The notes under the pieces: generated by a model | What the model was told of the DNA's origin: nothing | The model's database searches: none | What the model saw: only the letters and a program-made list of their open reading frames with translations | Source of the DNA: Bacillus sp. A301a_S52 | Lineage (GTDB): Bacteria > Bacillota > Bacilli > Bacillales > Salisediminibacteriaceae | DNA: 64,000 nt | Assembly (NCBI GenBank): GCA_024701455.1 | Contig: JABXYP010000001.1 | Location: forward strand, 1,740,001 to 1,804,000 | Direction of reading: 5' to 3' | Part shown: positions 49,089-57,582 of the stretch, piece by piece | Layout of the letters: each line of letters begins with the position of its first letter | How positions within the stretch are numbered: the stretch's first letter is position 1 | Translations under genes and position numbers: made by a program

Positions 49089-49868
49089 GTGAAGGTGAGG
49101 AATGAAGACACGTTAACTATTGGTGGAAGAAAACTAAAAAATCGTTTGTTTTTAGGTACGGGAAAGTATGGTGATCATCGTGTTATGGAGGAGGCGATTA
49201 AATATGCAGCTACTCAGGTTGTGACCGTAGCAATGAGACGTGTGGATTTTGAAAACGAGGAAGAGGACATCGTTAGATTAATCCCGGACAATATCATACT
49301 AATGCCTAATACGTCAGGGGCCCGAACTGCGGAAGAAGCAATAAGGATTGCAAGGCTTGCAAGAGCTTCTGGCTTAGGAAATTGGGTGAAGATTGAGGTC
49401 ATTTCTGATCAGAAATATTTATTACCTGATAACCATGAGACGTTAAAGGCGACGGAAACATTAGTAAAGGAAGGATTTGTGGTCCTACCTTATATGAGTC
49501 CTGATTTGATGGCAGGTAAGAGAATGATAGAAGCGGGGGCTGAAGTTGTAATGCCATTAGGCTCTCCTATAGGTTCTAATAGAGGTCTTCGTATGAAAGA
49601 GATGATTCAAATGATGATTGATGAATTGTCAGTACCAATCATTGTTGATGCAGGCATTGGAAAACCATCAGAAGCCGCAGAGGCGATGGAAATGGGAGCT
49701 GCTGCTGTTCTTGTTAATACAGCGATAGCCACAGCAGGTGATCCCATTCAAATGGCTCGAGCGTTTGATTTAGCAGTCAAAGCAGGGAGGATAAGCTATT
49801 TATCTGGTTTAGGTCCTACCTCTATTAAAGCTCAAGCTTCGTCACCATTAACAGGTTTTTTAGATTAA
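49089..49868 (+). CDS. thiG: Thiazole synthase ThiG
   Basis: ThiG makes the thiazole phosphate ring of thiamin from deoxyxylulose phosphate, dehydroglycine and ThiS-thiocarboxylate. The 259-residue TIM-barrel protein has [18 protein letters not shown] (20-37), the Schiff-base lysine in WVKIEVISD (Lys101) and phosphate-site loops [20 protein letters not shown] and [20 protein letters not shown] at 49089 follows GAGG by eight bases and is preferred to the ATG at 49065, which lies against the riboswitch terminator. Confidence 0.95.
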   Translation: MKVRNEDTLTIGGRKLKNRLFLGTGKYGDHRVMEEAIKYAATQVVTVAMRRVDFENEEEDIVRLIPDNIILMPNTSGARTAEEAIRIARLARASGLGNWVKIEVISDQKYLLPDNHETLKATETLVKEGFVVLPYMSPDLMAGKRMIEAGAEVVMPLGSPIGSNRGLRMKEMIQMMIDELSVPIIVDAGIGKPSEAAEAMEMGAAAVLVNTAIATAGDPIQMARAFDLAVKAGRISYLSGLGPTSIKAQASSPLTGFLD

Positions 49869-50179
49869 TAAATAATCGATCTCTAAATATGAGGAGGAGG
49901 ACCGATGAAATTTCACTATGCATGGCATAATTGAGTTTTTAATATGAACAAGCGAACGCTGCTAAATCGTATTTCTCATATCACATTTTAAAAAAGGCTA
50001 AAGTGAAGGTCATGCCCCTTCCAAAGGCGTAAACTAGAGACTGCCTGAGAAGTGAGAAGCCACTGTGACAAAAGGAAATTGCGTTAATTTAGAGGAAGGT
50101 AACTGTAGGGATGTTTTTTACAGTGTGTACCGTGAAGTTGGCTCATATATATATAGAATTAGAAGGGAGGAGACATATC
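49869..50179 (+). other. thiG-thiH spacer with a nine-codon ORF
   Basis: The 311-base gap is unusually long for this operon. A strong GAGGAGGAGG at about 49891-49900 precedes ATG 49905, which opens only nine codons (MKFHYAWHN) to TGA at 49932-49934. The rest shows no gene. It could be a remnant of a lost gene or a short leader peptide. Confidence 0.4.
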
Positions 50180-51283
50180 GTGAGTTTTTATGAAAAGCTA
50201 AAACATCTAAAAGAGTTGCCTATCGCTGATCACCTTGCAGCAGTATCTCCTGGTGAGGTTGAGTCGGTGTTAACTAAATCAAAGATAGATGAACATGATT
50301 ATTTAAAACTTCTATCTCCTGCGGCAGAAACCTACTTAGAAGTTATGGCTCAGAAAGCCCATCAGTTAACTGTTCAGCATTTTGGTAAAACAATGTTGCT
50401 TTTTCAGCCATTATATTTGTCTGATCATTGTGTTAATATTTGTAAATATTGTAGTTTTAGTGTAGACAATTCTTTTCCTCGAAGACGTCTGACGATGGAT
50501 GAAGTAAGAAAAGAAGCTGAGATCATCTCCGGTAGGGGGATTCAACACATTATTTTATTATCTGGAGAGTCTCGTAATCATTCTTCAGTGGAATATTTAA
50601 TAGAAAGTATGTCGGTGTTAAAAGAATATTTTGCGTCTATTTCTGTTGAAGTTCAACCGATGGACACGTTAGATTATCAGAGATTAGTGAAAGCAGGGAT
50701 AGATGGTGTTACCGTTTATCAAGAAGTTTATAATGAGAAGGTTTACAGTGATATTCATACAGCTGGACCAAAAAGAGATTTCCGTTATCGTTTGCAAACA
50801 CCTGAACGGGCAGCCGCTGCTGGTATGAGAACAGTCAATATTGGTGCTTTACTTGGGCTTGATGAGTGGCGAAAAGAGTGCTTTATAACTGGACTCCATG
50901 CAGCATACCTTCAACAAACCTTCCCTGAAACGGAAGTAAGTCTCTCATTTCCAAGGCTTCGTCCTCATGCAGGAAGCTATAAGCCTAAAGTGATGATTAC
51001 CGACAAACATTTAGTGCAAGCAATTGTTGCGGCACGCTTGTTTTTACCGAGAGCTGGCATAACCCTGTCCACAAGGGAGCGAGCAACTTTGCGCAATAAT
51101 TTGATTCCACTTGGGATTACGAAAATGTCAGCAGAGTCATCGACAGTTGTAGGCGGTTATTCTGAGCCAGAGGTTACACAAAGTCAATTTGATATATCCG
51201 ATGAACGGTCTGTAAAAGAAGTCAAAGAACACTTACATCAGGTTAATTACTCGCCTGTTATGAAAGATTGGCAGTTTATATGA
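50180..51283 (+). CDS. thiH: 2-iminoacetate synthase ThiH (radical SAM)
   Basis: ThiH cleaves tyrosine by radical SAM chemistry to give dehydroglycine for thiazole formation. The 367-residue protein has the CxxxCxxC cluster motif CVNICKYC (Cys84, Cys88, Cys91), the following FSVDNSFPRRRLTMDEVRKE and a C-terminal BATS-type domain. GTG at 50180 follows GGGAGGAG; the ATG at 50111 has no such site. B. subtilis uses the oxygen-dependent glycine oxidase ThiO instead, so this operon uses the oxygen-sensitive route. Confidence 0.93.
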   Translation: MSFYEKLKHLKELPIADHLAAVSPGEVESVLTKSKIDEHDYLKLLSPAAETYLEVMAQKAHQLTVQHFGKTMLLFQPLYLSDHCVNICKYCSFSVDNSFPRRRLTMDEVRKEAEIISGRGIQHIILLSGESRNHSSVEYLIESMSVLKEYFASISVEVQPMDTLDYQRLVKAGIDGVTVYQEVYNEKVYSDIHTAGPKRDFRYRLQTPERAAAAGMRTVNIGALLGLDEWRKECFITGLHAAYLQQTFPETEVSLSFPRLRPHAGSYKPKVMITDKHLVQAIVAARLFLPRAGITLSTRERATLRNNLIPLGITKMSAESSTVVGGYSEPEVTQSQFDISDERSVKEVKEHLHQVNYSPVMKDWQFI

Positions 51284-51909
51284 AGAGGGGATTAGTAAAT
51301 AATGAGATTCATGTCATTTCAAATGGGAAGATGCCGTTAATCCAATTTGTGGAAAAGGCGATTTTGATTGATCCGTATGTTGATTACTTTCATTTAAGAG
51401 AAAAAACAACGTCAGCGAAGGATCTTTCTCATTGCATAGATCATATGCTACACGCGGGCATCCAGTTAGACAAGATTATTGTAAATGATCGTGTTGATGT
51501 CGCTCTGACAAAGCAAGTAAAGAGGGTTCAGCTTAATTATCAAAGTATTGATACTACGGATGTTAAGCGAACATTTCCCACTTTGCATGTAGGGAAATCT
51601 GTTCACTCATTAAGAGAAGCGATAGAAGAGGAAGAAAAAGGTGCAGATAGCATCATGTTTGGTCACATTTTTGACTCCCCATCTAAAAGAGCTGTCTTAC
51701 CTCGTGGGCTCACCTCTTTACTGGAGGTAACAAAAGAAGTGACCATTCCAGTTATTGCTATTGGAGGTATTAAGCCAGATAATGTAAAAGAAACTTTTTC
51801 TATGGGGGCAAAAGGTATTGCGATCATGTCGGGGATATGGGAAAGTGATAACCCACTTTCAGATGTAAAAGATTATAGTAGGAGGGTGCCACATGCTAGT
51901 ACACATTAA
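51280..51909 (+). CDS. tenI: Thiazole tautomerase TenI (ThiE family)
   Basis: TenI aromatises the thiazole product of ThiG; it is related in fold to thiamin-phosphate synthase ThiE. The roughly 209-residue protein has VDYFHLREKTTSAKDLSHCI (38-57), VNDRVDVAL, VGKSVHSLREAI near 106 and phosphate-loop VIAIGGIKPDNV near 167. Start at ATG 51280 overlaps the end of thiH; ATG 51268 is possible. ThiE is the alternative, but the context beside thiS-thiG-thiF matches TenI of B. subtilis. Confidence 0.85.
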   Translation: MKRGLVNNEIHVISNGKMPLIQFVEKAILIDPYVDYFHLREKTTSAKDLSHCIDHMLHAGIQLDKIIVNDRVDVALTKQVKRVQLNYQSIDTTDVKRTFPTLHVGKSVHSLREAIEEEEKGADSIMFGHIFDSPSKRAVLPRGLTSLLEVTKEVTIPVIAIGGIKPDNVKETFSMGAKGIAIMSGIWESDNPLSDVKDYSRRVPHASTH

Positions 51910-52093
51910 TGGAAAAGAAGAAGAACTGCCACGAGGCATGACGGCAGAAGAACTACTTAATTATCTTCAATTAAGTAATAAACAAGTTGTCATTGAACTA
52001 AACCGATCAATATTGACTACAAATGAACGTGAGACAACAGTTATTGCGGAGCAAGATGTGATAGAGATTGTGCAATTCGTTGGTGGGGGTTAA
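51893..52093 (+). CDS. thiS: Sulfur carrier protein ThiS
   Basis: A 66-residue ubiquitin-fold protein ending in QFVGGG; the C-terminal glycine pair is the site of adenylation by ThiF and thiocarboxylation for thiazole sulfur. The stretch QVVIELNRSILTTNERETTV (35-54) fits the family. It overlaps the tenI 3' end by 17 bases and is preceded by AGGAGGGTGCC. It is followed 15 bases later by thiF, its activating enzyme. Confidence 0.93.
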   Translation: MLVHINGKEEELPRGMTAEELLNYLQLSNKQVVIELNRSILTTNERETTVIAEQDVIEIVQFVGGG

Positions 52094-52108
52094 AAGGAGA
52101 GGGGAACC

Positions 52109-53128
52109 ATGTCAAATCGCTATTCAAGACAGATTTTTTTTGAACCAATTGGTGAGCAAGGTCAAGAAAAATTGAAAGATAAGCATGTTTTATGTATTGG
52201 TCTTGGAGCATTAGGGAGTGTTAATGCAGAAAATCTTGTGAGGAGCGGGATAGGGGAATTAACCATTGTTGATCGTGATTATGTAGAGATAAGTAACCTA
52301 CAACGACAATCCCTTTATGATGAGAAAGATGTGGCTAATAGATTACCTAAGGCGGTTGCGGCGAAACAGAGATTAGAAGCCATTAATTCTGAAGTGACCA
52401 TAAATGCTTATGTTTCAGATGTTGGTGTAGAGGAGTTAGCGGAATTAATCATAGGAGTAGATTTAATAATTGATAGCTGTGACAATTTTGAAACTCGCTT
52501 TATTATTAATGATACAGCGATTAAGTACAATATTCCTTGGATACTTGGCGCATGTGTTGGAAGCTATGGATTAAGTTTCACCATTATTCCTGGTGTTACA
52601 CCTTGTTTAAATTGTTTACTGGACTCTCTGGAAATAGGAGAAGCTACTTCCGATACACAAGGGATTGTCAATTCAGTGGTGCATATGGTAACAGCTTATC
52701 AAACAACAGAAGCACTTAAACTATTAATTGGTGATCAGATGACTTATAGATCTACTCTTGCTTCCTTTGATTTGTGGAAAAATGAACATTCGTATTTACA
52801 TGTCGACAAATTAAAGAAAGAGTCGTGTACTTCGTGTGGAAAGAAACGTGTATATCCATATTTAAACTACCATTTCCAAACAAAGGTAGCGATATTGTGT
52901 GGAAGAAATACGGTTCAAATTCGTCCCCCAGTCACGGTAGAACGAAATTTTGATGACAGTGAACGTATATTAGGGAGATGGGGAGGCCACGTTTCGAAGA
53001 ATAGACACTTACTTTTTTGCTCATTAGGTAAATTTCGTTTAGTACTATTTAAAGATGGACGTGTGCTAATACATGGCACTTCTTCCTTATTAGAAGCTAA
53101 AACTCTTTATTATCAGTTGCTAGGTTAA
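52109..53128 (+). CDS. thiF: ThiF/MoeB family adenylyltransferase
   Basis: ThiF adenylates the ThiS C-terminus before sulfur loading. The 339-residue E1-like protein has the nucleotide fold GLGALGSVNAENLVRSGIG (31-49), conserved NLQRQ near 67, SCDNFETRFIIND near 121, and zinc-type cysteine pairs CLNC near 168 and CTSCG near 231. MoeB is the main alternative; the operon position assigns ThiF. AGGAGAGGGGAACC precedes the ATG. It is the last gene of the TPP-controlled operon. Confidence 0.9.
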   Translation: MSNRYSRQIFFEPIGEQGQEKLKDKHVLCIGLGALGSVNAENLVRSGIGELTIVDRDYVEISNLQRQSLYDEKDVANRLPKAVAAKQRLEAINSEVTINAYVSDVGVEELAELIIGVDLIIDSCDNFETRFIINDTAIKYNIPWILGACVGSYGLSFTIIPGVTPCLNCLLDSLEIGEATSDTQGIVNSVVHMVTAYQTTEALKLLIGDQMTYRSTLASFDLWKNEHSYLHVDKLKKESCTSCGKKRVYPYLNYHFQTKVAILCGRNTVQIRPPVTVERNFDDSERILGRWGGHVSKNRHLLFCSLGKFRLVLFKDGRVLIHGTSSLLEAKTLYYQLLG

Positions 53129-53222
53129 TAGACTAGACAACTAACATTAAAGAGCTAGAAGCTCTTTAAAGTGAGCTTCTAGCTCATATATTAGCTTGAG
53201 CCAACGTCTCTTACTACTAGGT

Positions 53223-55205
53223 TTAGTTTAAATGTGTGTTGAACCAATTCGTAAGCTCCTCTAGCCGTGCCAATCGTAAATGCGGAGGGCCACTGCGAGA
53301 TAATTCATGATTGGCCTCAGGAAATCTTACAAACCTCGTCTCCTTTCCACGTTGCTTTAATGATATGAATAGTTGCTCCGCTTGATCTATCGGACAACGA
53401 TAATCGTGTTCGCCATGCATTATTAATAATGGTGTTTCAATATTATTGACATACTTTAACGGGGAATGCTTCCACAGTTTATCAGGATCATCAAGAAAGT
53501 CAGCTCCAATTTCCCACTCAGTAAAGAAATAGCCTATGTCACTCACTCCATAGAAACTGATCCAATTAGAAATACAACGGAGAGTAGCGGCAGCTTTAAA
53601 GCGGTGAGTATGGCTCGTTATCCAATTTGTCATAAAGCCACCGTAGCTACCACCTGCTACACCAAGACGCTCTTTATCTATCCAAGGATATTTTACAAGA
53701 ATCGTATCAGTAAAAGTCATTATATCTTCATAATCCATGCCCCCGTAGTCCCCGCGACAGGCATTGACGAAAGCTTGCCCATAACCGTGACTTCCACGAG
53801 GGTTACAATAGAAAACGGCATAACCTTGGGCTACTAAAAGCTGAAATTCATGAAAAAAAGTATTAGCATACATAGCATGAGGACCACCATGTATTTGAAG
53901 AATCCCTGGATAGCTTTCGCCTTCTTTATAATCATATGGCTTTAATAACCAGCCTTGAACATTCAAACCATCACGACTTTTAAATACTATTTCTTCAGGC
54001 TCTTGTAGGTAAACTTTATCTAATAGTGGTTTATTCATCATTGTAAAAGTGGCCATATCACCAGCAGTTAAGTTTGTAAGATATAATTCTCCAGGATTTG
54101 TAGGTGAACTGACGGCAGATATAGCTTTATTTGTTTTTTCGTGGATATGAAAGGCAAACATATGGTGATCGCCACTCGTTATCTGCCTAATTTCCTTATT
54201 TAATGAAACTTGAAATAAATTTGTATTTCCTGATGTACTTGCTAGGACATAAATCGATGTATTATCTTCCGACCATATCGGTCCAATGGAAGGATGTCCA
54301 GAGCTGAGGTCGCCGATTGCTACATCACCAATATGAACATCCCAATCGGCGGTGAGACAAGTGCGCTGTAATGAAGCAAGCTCAATAAGCCATAGCTTTG
54401 AGTGAGTAGCTCCTGCATATTCGTTTTCATGCCCGAGACAAGCTACATATTGACCGTCGGGAGAGAAGTGGCCGTGCCTAAACACTCCGGTTCCTTTAGT
54501 AACGCAGAGGTGTTGCAATGAAGCAATATTAAGTACATAAATATCTGATAAAAGATACTCTTCTCCGTGTTTATTAGAGGTATACGTGATCGATTGACTG
54601 TCTGGAGACCAGTGACCAGGCTCATGATGAACATTGTCATCTGTTAAGAATTGAATTGTTTCATCTGCCATATCATAAAGAGCTAACTGCTTATGTTTAT
54701 TATCGAAAAAACCGTCAGCATCCGATTTGTATTTAATTTTGTCCACAACGAAAGGGTGAGGTTTTTTGTCTCGTAAAGGAGTGTCTTCCTTAACCGTTGC
54801 ATGCCCTTTAGCAAAGTTTGTAGCAAATAAAATTTTTGAAGAGTCTGGTGACCATACAGGTTGCATTGCCCCGCCAGGTAGGTCTGTAATACATTTACTT
54901 TCACCACCATCAACAGCGATTAAATAAAGTTGAGGTTTTTGATCTTTTTCATGTTTAACGACAAATGTGAGCCAGTTACCGTCTGGAGAAAAACGTGGAT
55001 TTAACACAGTGCCATTGCCAAACGTCCATTGTTTAGCCACTTCTTGAGAAGTATTCTGTATAAATAAGTGAGAGATATACTCATCATATTCGGTGATATA
55101 TTGACGAATAAATACAACCTTTTCACCATCGGGAGAAAATTGAGGCTCACTTAACACATTAATATCTCGTAAATCAAAAGAAGTAATACGTCTTTTTTTA
55201 ACCAT
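53223..55205 (-). CDS. S9 family prolyl-oligopeptidase-like peptidase
   Basis: A 660-residue serine peptidase of the acylaminoacyl-peptidase/dipeptidyl type. The N-terminal part is a WD/TolB-like propeller with repeated SPDGNWLTFV, SPDSSKILFA, SPDSQSITYT and SPDGQYVACL blocks. The C-terminal alpha/beta hydrolase domain carries GVAGGSYGGFMTNW (Ser520), a GEHDYRCP Asp and an EANHELSR His. No signal peptide is present, so it is probably cytoplasmic. GAAAGGAGTC precedes the ATG. It is single and convergent with thiF. Confidence 0.92.
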   Translation of the reverse strand: MVKKRRITSFDLRDINVLSEPQFSPDGEKVVFIRQYITEYDEYISHLFIQNTSQEVAKQWTFGNGTVLNPRFSPDGNWLTFVVKHEKDQKPQLYLIAVDGGESKCITDLPGGAMQPVWSPDSSKILFATNFAKGHATVKEDTPLRDKKPHPFVVDKIKYKSDADGFFDNKHKQLALYDMADETIQFLTDDNVHHEPGHWSPDSQSITYTSNKHGEEYLLSDIYVLNIASLQHLCVTKGTGVFRHGHFSPDGQYVACLGHENEYAGATHSKLWLIELASLQRTCLTADWDVHIGDVAIGDLSSGHPSIGPIWSEDNTSIYVLASTSGNTNLFQVSLNKEIRQITSGDHHMFAFHIHEKTNKAISAVSSPTNPGELYLTNLTAGDMATFTMMNKPLLDKVYLQEPEEIVFKSRDGLNVQGWLLKPYDYKEGESYPGILQIHGGPHAMYANTFFHEFQLLVAQGYAVFYCNPRGSHGYGQAFVNACRGDYGGMDYEDIMTFTDTILVKYPWIDKERLGVAGGSYGGFMTNWITSHTHRFKAAATLRCISNWISFYGVSDIGYFFTEWEIGADFLDDPDKLWKHSPLKYVNNIETPLLIMHGEHDYRCPIDQAEQLFISLKQRGKETRFVRFPEANHELSRSGPPHLRLARLEELTNWFNTHLN

Positions 55206-55726
55206 GAATGACTCCTTTCATAATATGTTTTATTAAATATTATCGTATCAAAAAAATTCGATTTCCGAAATAATTTTATTTATATTAATTAAAATGCGAA
55301 ATGTTAGGTTAAGACTGTTAACAATTTCTCTAAAGAAGATAAACTGCTATGTCTTACTTTTTACACTCATTCATAACACTAAATTGAAGCACCTCCATTG
55401 TTAAAAAAGGATTACAGTGAAAGACGGTGACCCCCAAAGGGTGAGGGAAATCTGAAGAGCCAATGAAATGAGGGGAAAGGTTTTTAGTGTACTCGGCAAG
55501 GGTCGGCTGTAGCGGGAGATGTGTGATTCGTTTTTATCACAGATAACGGCCGCTAATGTCCTGATTCACTCAACTATCACTCATTGGAGCTTCATTATAT
55601 AGCTCTGATTTGTATGGTGAAATTGGTTCAACTATAAATAAAAAAAGAAAAAGTTATAAAAAACAGTCCTGAATGACCTATTAATTGCCGATATATAATG
55701 TAAACAATGGAAAAGGACGATGACCT
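55206..55726 (+). other. 520-base gap before the flagellin gene
   Basis: No convincing gene. It contains repeat copy 6 (55536-55602), an A/T-rich block and a G-rich stretch with GACCCCCAAAGGGTGAGGG near 55430. GCCGATAT at 55687-55694 matches the sigma-D -10 exactly, but there is no TAAA 15 bases upstream; a TATAAT overlaps at 55694-55699. Confidence 0.5.
55536..55602 (+). repeat. Intergenic structured repeat, copy 6 (internally deleted)
   Basis: TTATCACAGATAA is joined directly to CGGCCGCTAATGTCCTGATT, skipping the whole nested hairpin, then CACTCAACTATCACTCATTG and a diverged tail TTCATTATAT. The join coincides with AGATAA, which occurs at both ends of the missing segment in intact copies. 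Confidence 0.8.
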
Positions 55727-56536
55727 ATGTTAAGACATATTGGCATGATGCAGCGATTTACGTTAAGATATATGAATTTTCACCAAGGTCAAGTACTAAA
55801 ACATATGGAAAAGTTATCATCGGGGCAACGAATTAATCGAGCAGCTGATGATGCTGCTGGTTTAGCAATTTCAGAAAAAATGCGAGCCAAAATTAGAGGG
55901 GGACAACAGGCACAGAGAAATGTGCTTGATGGTGTGTCATTAGTTAGAACAGCAGAAGGATCACTTCATGAACAGCATGCTATTCTTCAACGATTGCGCG
56001 AGCTGAGTGTACAATCAGCTAATGGCACATATTCCACTGAAGAAAGAAACTCAATGCAGCTGGAGGTAGATCAGTTAATCGATGAAATGAGTGCTTTAAG
56101 AGAACGCACAGAGTATAATAGAAAATCGCTTCTTAAAGGGGGAACTGCCACATTGCAGATCGGAGCTAACAGAAAACAATCATTAACACTTCAGCTACCT
56201 GACACTCATGTGAACATCCTTGGTATTAGTGACATGAATGTATTAACACCAGAAGGAGCAAACACGGCTATATCCCTTCTAGATGTAGCTATAATGGCAT
56301 TATCACGTGACCGGTCACGACTTGGTGCCTATGACAATCGCTTAGCTCATACTTATCGTCATTTAACGAATTATGAATTGACGATGACAGCAGCGGAATC
56401 TCGCATTAGGGACGCGGATATGGCGAAAGAAATGATGGGGGTGGTCAAACATCGCGTTCTTAATCAAGCTGGGATGGCGATGTTTCTTCATACTCATCAG
56501 CAAAAAAATCTTGTTTTACGATTGTTGGGAAGTTAA
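55727..56536 (+). CDS. Flagellin-family protein (orphan)
   Basis: The 269-residue protein has conserved flagellin ends: KLSSGQRINRAADDAAGLAI (about 30-49) and MRAKIRGGQQAQRNVLDGVS in the N-terminal D0/D1, and SRIRDADMAKEMMGVVKHRV at the C-terminal side, with almost no variable middle domain. The first 25 residues (MLRHIGMMQRFTLRYMNFHQ) differ from the usual MRINHNIAALNT start, and the C-terminus ends HQQKNLVLRLLGS. No other flagellar gene is nearby. It might be a minor flagellin or an unrelated filament subunit. A sigma-D-like -10 precedes it. Confidence 0.88.
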   Translation: MLRHIGMMQRFTLRYMNFHQGQVLKHMEKLSSGQRINRAADDAAGLAISEKMRAKIRGGQQAQRNVLDGVSLVRTAEGSLHEQHAILQRLRELSVQSANGTYSTEERNSMQLEVDQLIDEMSALRERTEYNRKSLLKGGTATLQIGANRKQSLTLQLPDTHVNILGISDMNVLTPEGANTAISLLDVAIMALSRDRSRLGAYDNRLAHTYRHLTNYELTMTAAESRIRDADMAKEMMGVVKHRVLNQAGMAMFLHTHQQKNLVLRLLGS

Positions 56537-56602
56537 TAGTTTCATCATCCTGAGAAAGGGAATAGAGCGACTAAAGCCAGATTCCGTGAAAGGATGGTAA
56601 AC

Positions 56603-57334
56603 ATGATGCTTCATTACAGTTGGCTGTCCTCTTACACGATATATGGGAGTGACAGTGAAATAGGTCCGGTTACCAATGTTTATTTTGATACGGAGCGCTG
56701 GACTGTGCGTTATTTTATCGTTAAAACAGGGGCTACGTTTCTAGCTGAACGCGTCTTTATATCACCGGCCTCTATTGTTAAAATCGATCACAAGAACAAC
56801 GTTATAAGGCTTGCTATATCTAGTGAAAAGGTGGATAAAGCACCAATTCCAAAAAAAGAGCCTTTGTCACGCCAATATGAGAAAGATATGCACACTTATT
56901 ATAGGATGTCACCTTATTGGATAGGTCATGGGATATGGGGAGCAGCAGCATTACCGCAAGAATTGCTTGTTGAAGATTTAAGTGAGCTACGTCTTGAACG
57001 AGAATATGATCATCAATCACACGTTTATGAAGCTGAAAACGTTCTTGGCTATAAGTTAGCAACTAAAAATGATACCTTTGGAAAAATAGATGACTTTCTT
57101 ATAGATGAATCATCTTTCGAAATAAAATATTACATTGCAGATACAAAAAAGTGGCTGCCAGGAGGTAAAAAAATTCTCATCTCACCGAAGTGGATTGAGG
57201 AGATAAGTTGGGAAAAAGCTCAATTTTCAATTGATGTGACACGTGAACAGCTTGAAAACGCCCCAGGATATTTACCAGAACATAACTTAGATGACAAGCG
57301 AGAAAGTGAATTATGGCTCTATTATGGAAAATAG
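56603..57334 (+). CDS. Double PRC-barrel domain protein
   Basis: The 243-residue protein contains two PRC-barrel-like domains: residues about 4-70 (IYGSDSEIGPVTNVYFDTER) and about 140-215 (NVLGYKLATKNDTFGKIDDF). A tyrosine- and tryptophan-rich linker (RMSPYWIGHGIWGAAALPQE) joins them. There is no signal peptide or membrane span. AAAGGA lies nine bases before ATG 56603; ATG 56606 is possible. It follows the flagellin gene by about 65 bases and may be cotranscribed. Function unknown. Confidence 0.75.
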   Translation: MMLHYSWLSSYTIYGSDSEIGPVTNVYFDTERWTVRYFIVKTGATFLAERVFISPASIVKIDHKNNVIRLAISSEKVDKAPIPKKEPLSRQYEKDMHTYYRMSPYWIGHGIWGAAALPQELLVEDLSELRLEREYDHQSHVYEAENVLGYKLATKNDTFGKIDDFLIDESSFEIKYYIADTKKWLPGGKKILISPKWIEEISWEKAQFSIDVTREQLENAPGYLPEHNLDDKRESELWLYYGK

Positions 57335-57341
57335 GCCTTTA

Positions 57342-57371
57342 ACAGCATCTCTTTGCTAGAGGTGCTGTTTG
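57342..57371 (+). terminator. Terminator after the PRC-barrel gene
   Basis: AACAGCATCTCT pairs with AGAGGTGCTGTT around a short loop, followed by TG and T-rich sequence. Confidence 0.75.
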
Positions 57372-57536
57372 TCGTTTAAATGATAACGAAATTAATGGTT
57401 TACATCATGGCCTTGCCTATGTATAATAATCAATAACTATAAAAGTTTCCTTGGAGCAACTTTTATAGCTACAACTAAAAAAATGATATAGCAGAAACTT
57501 AGTTCGACATATTCATTTTTTGTGCTTTTGTACATA

Positions 57537-57553
57537 TAGTATGGTCGATACTA
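57537..57553 (+). promoter_or_regulatory. Inverted repeat at the metal lipoprotein promoter
   Basis: TAGTAT-GGTCG-ATACTA is a perfect six-base inverted repeat. It overlaps a TATAGT hexamer (57535-57540) that could be the -10 box, 30 bases before the gene. It may be an operator for a metal-responsive repressor; it does not match Zur or MntR boxes I know. Confidence 0.4.
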
Positions 57554-57582
57554 AATTTTCGCATGAGTGAGGAGAGATTAGA

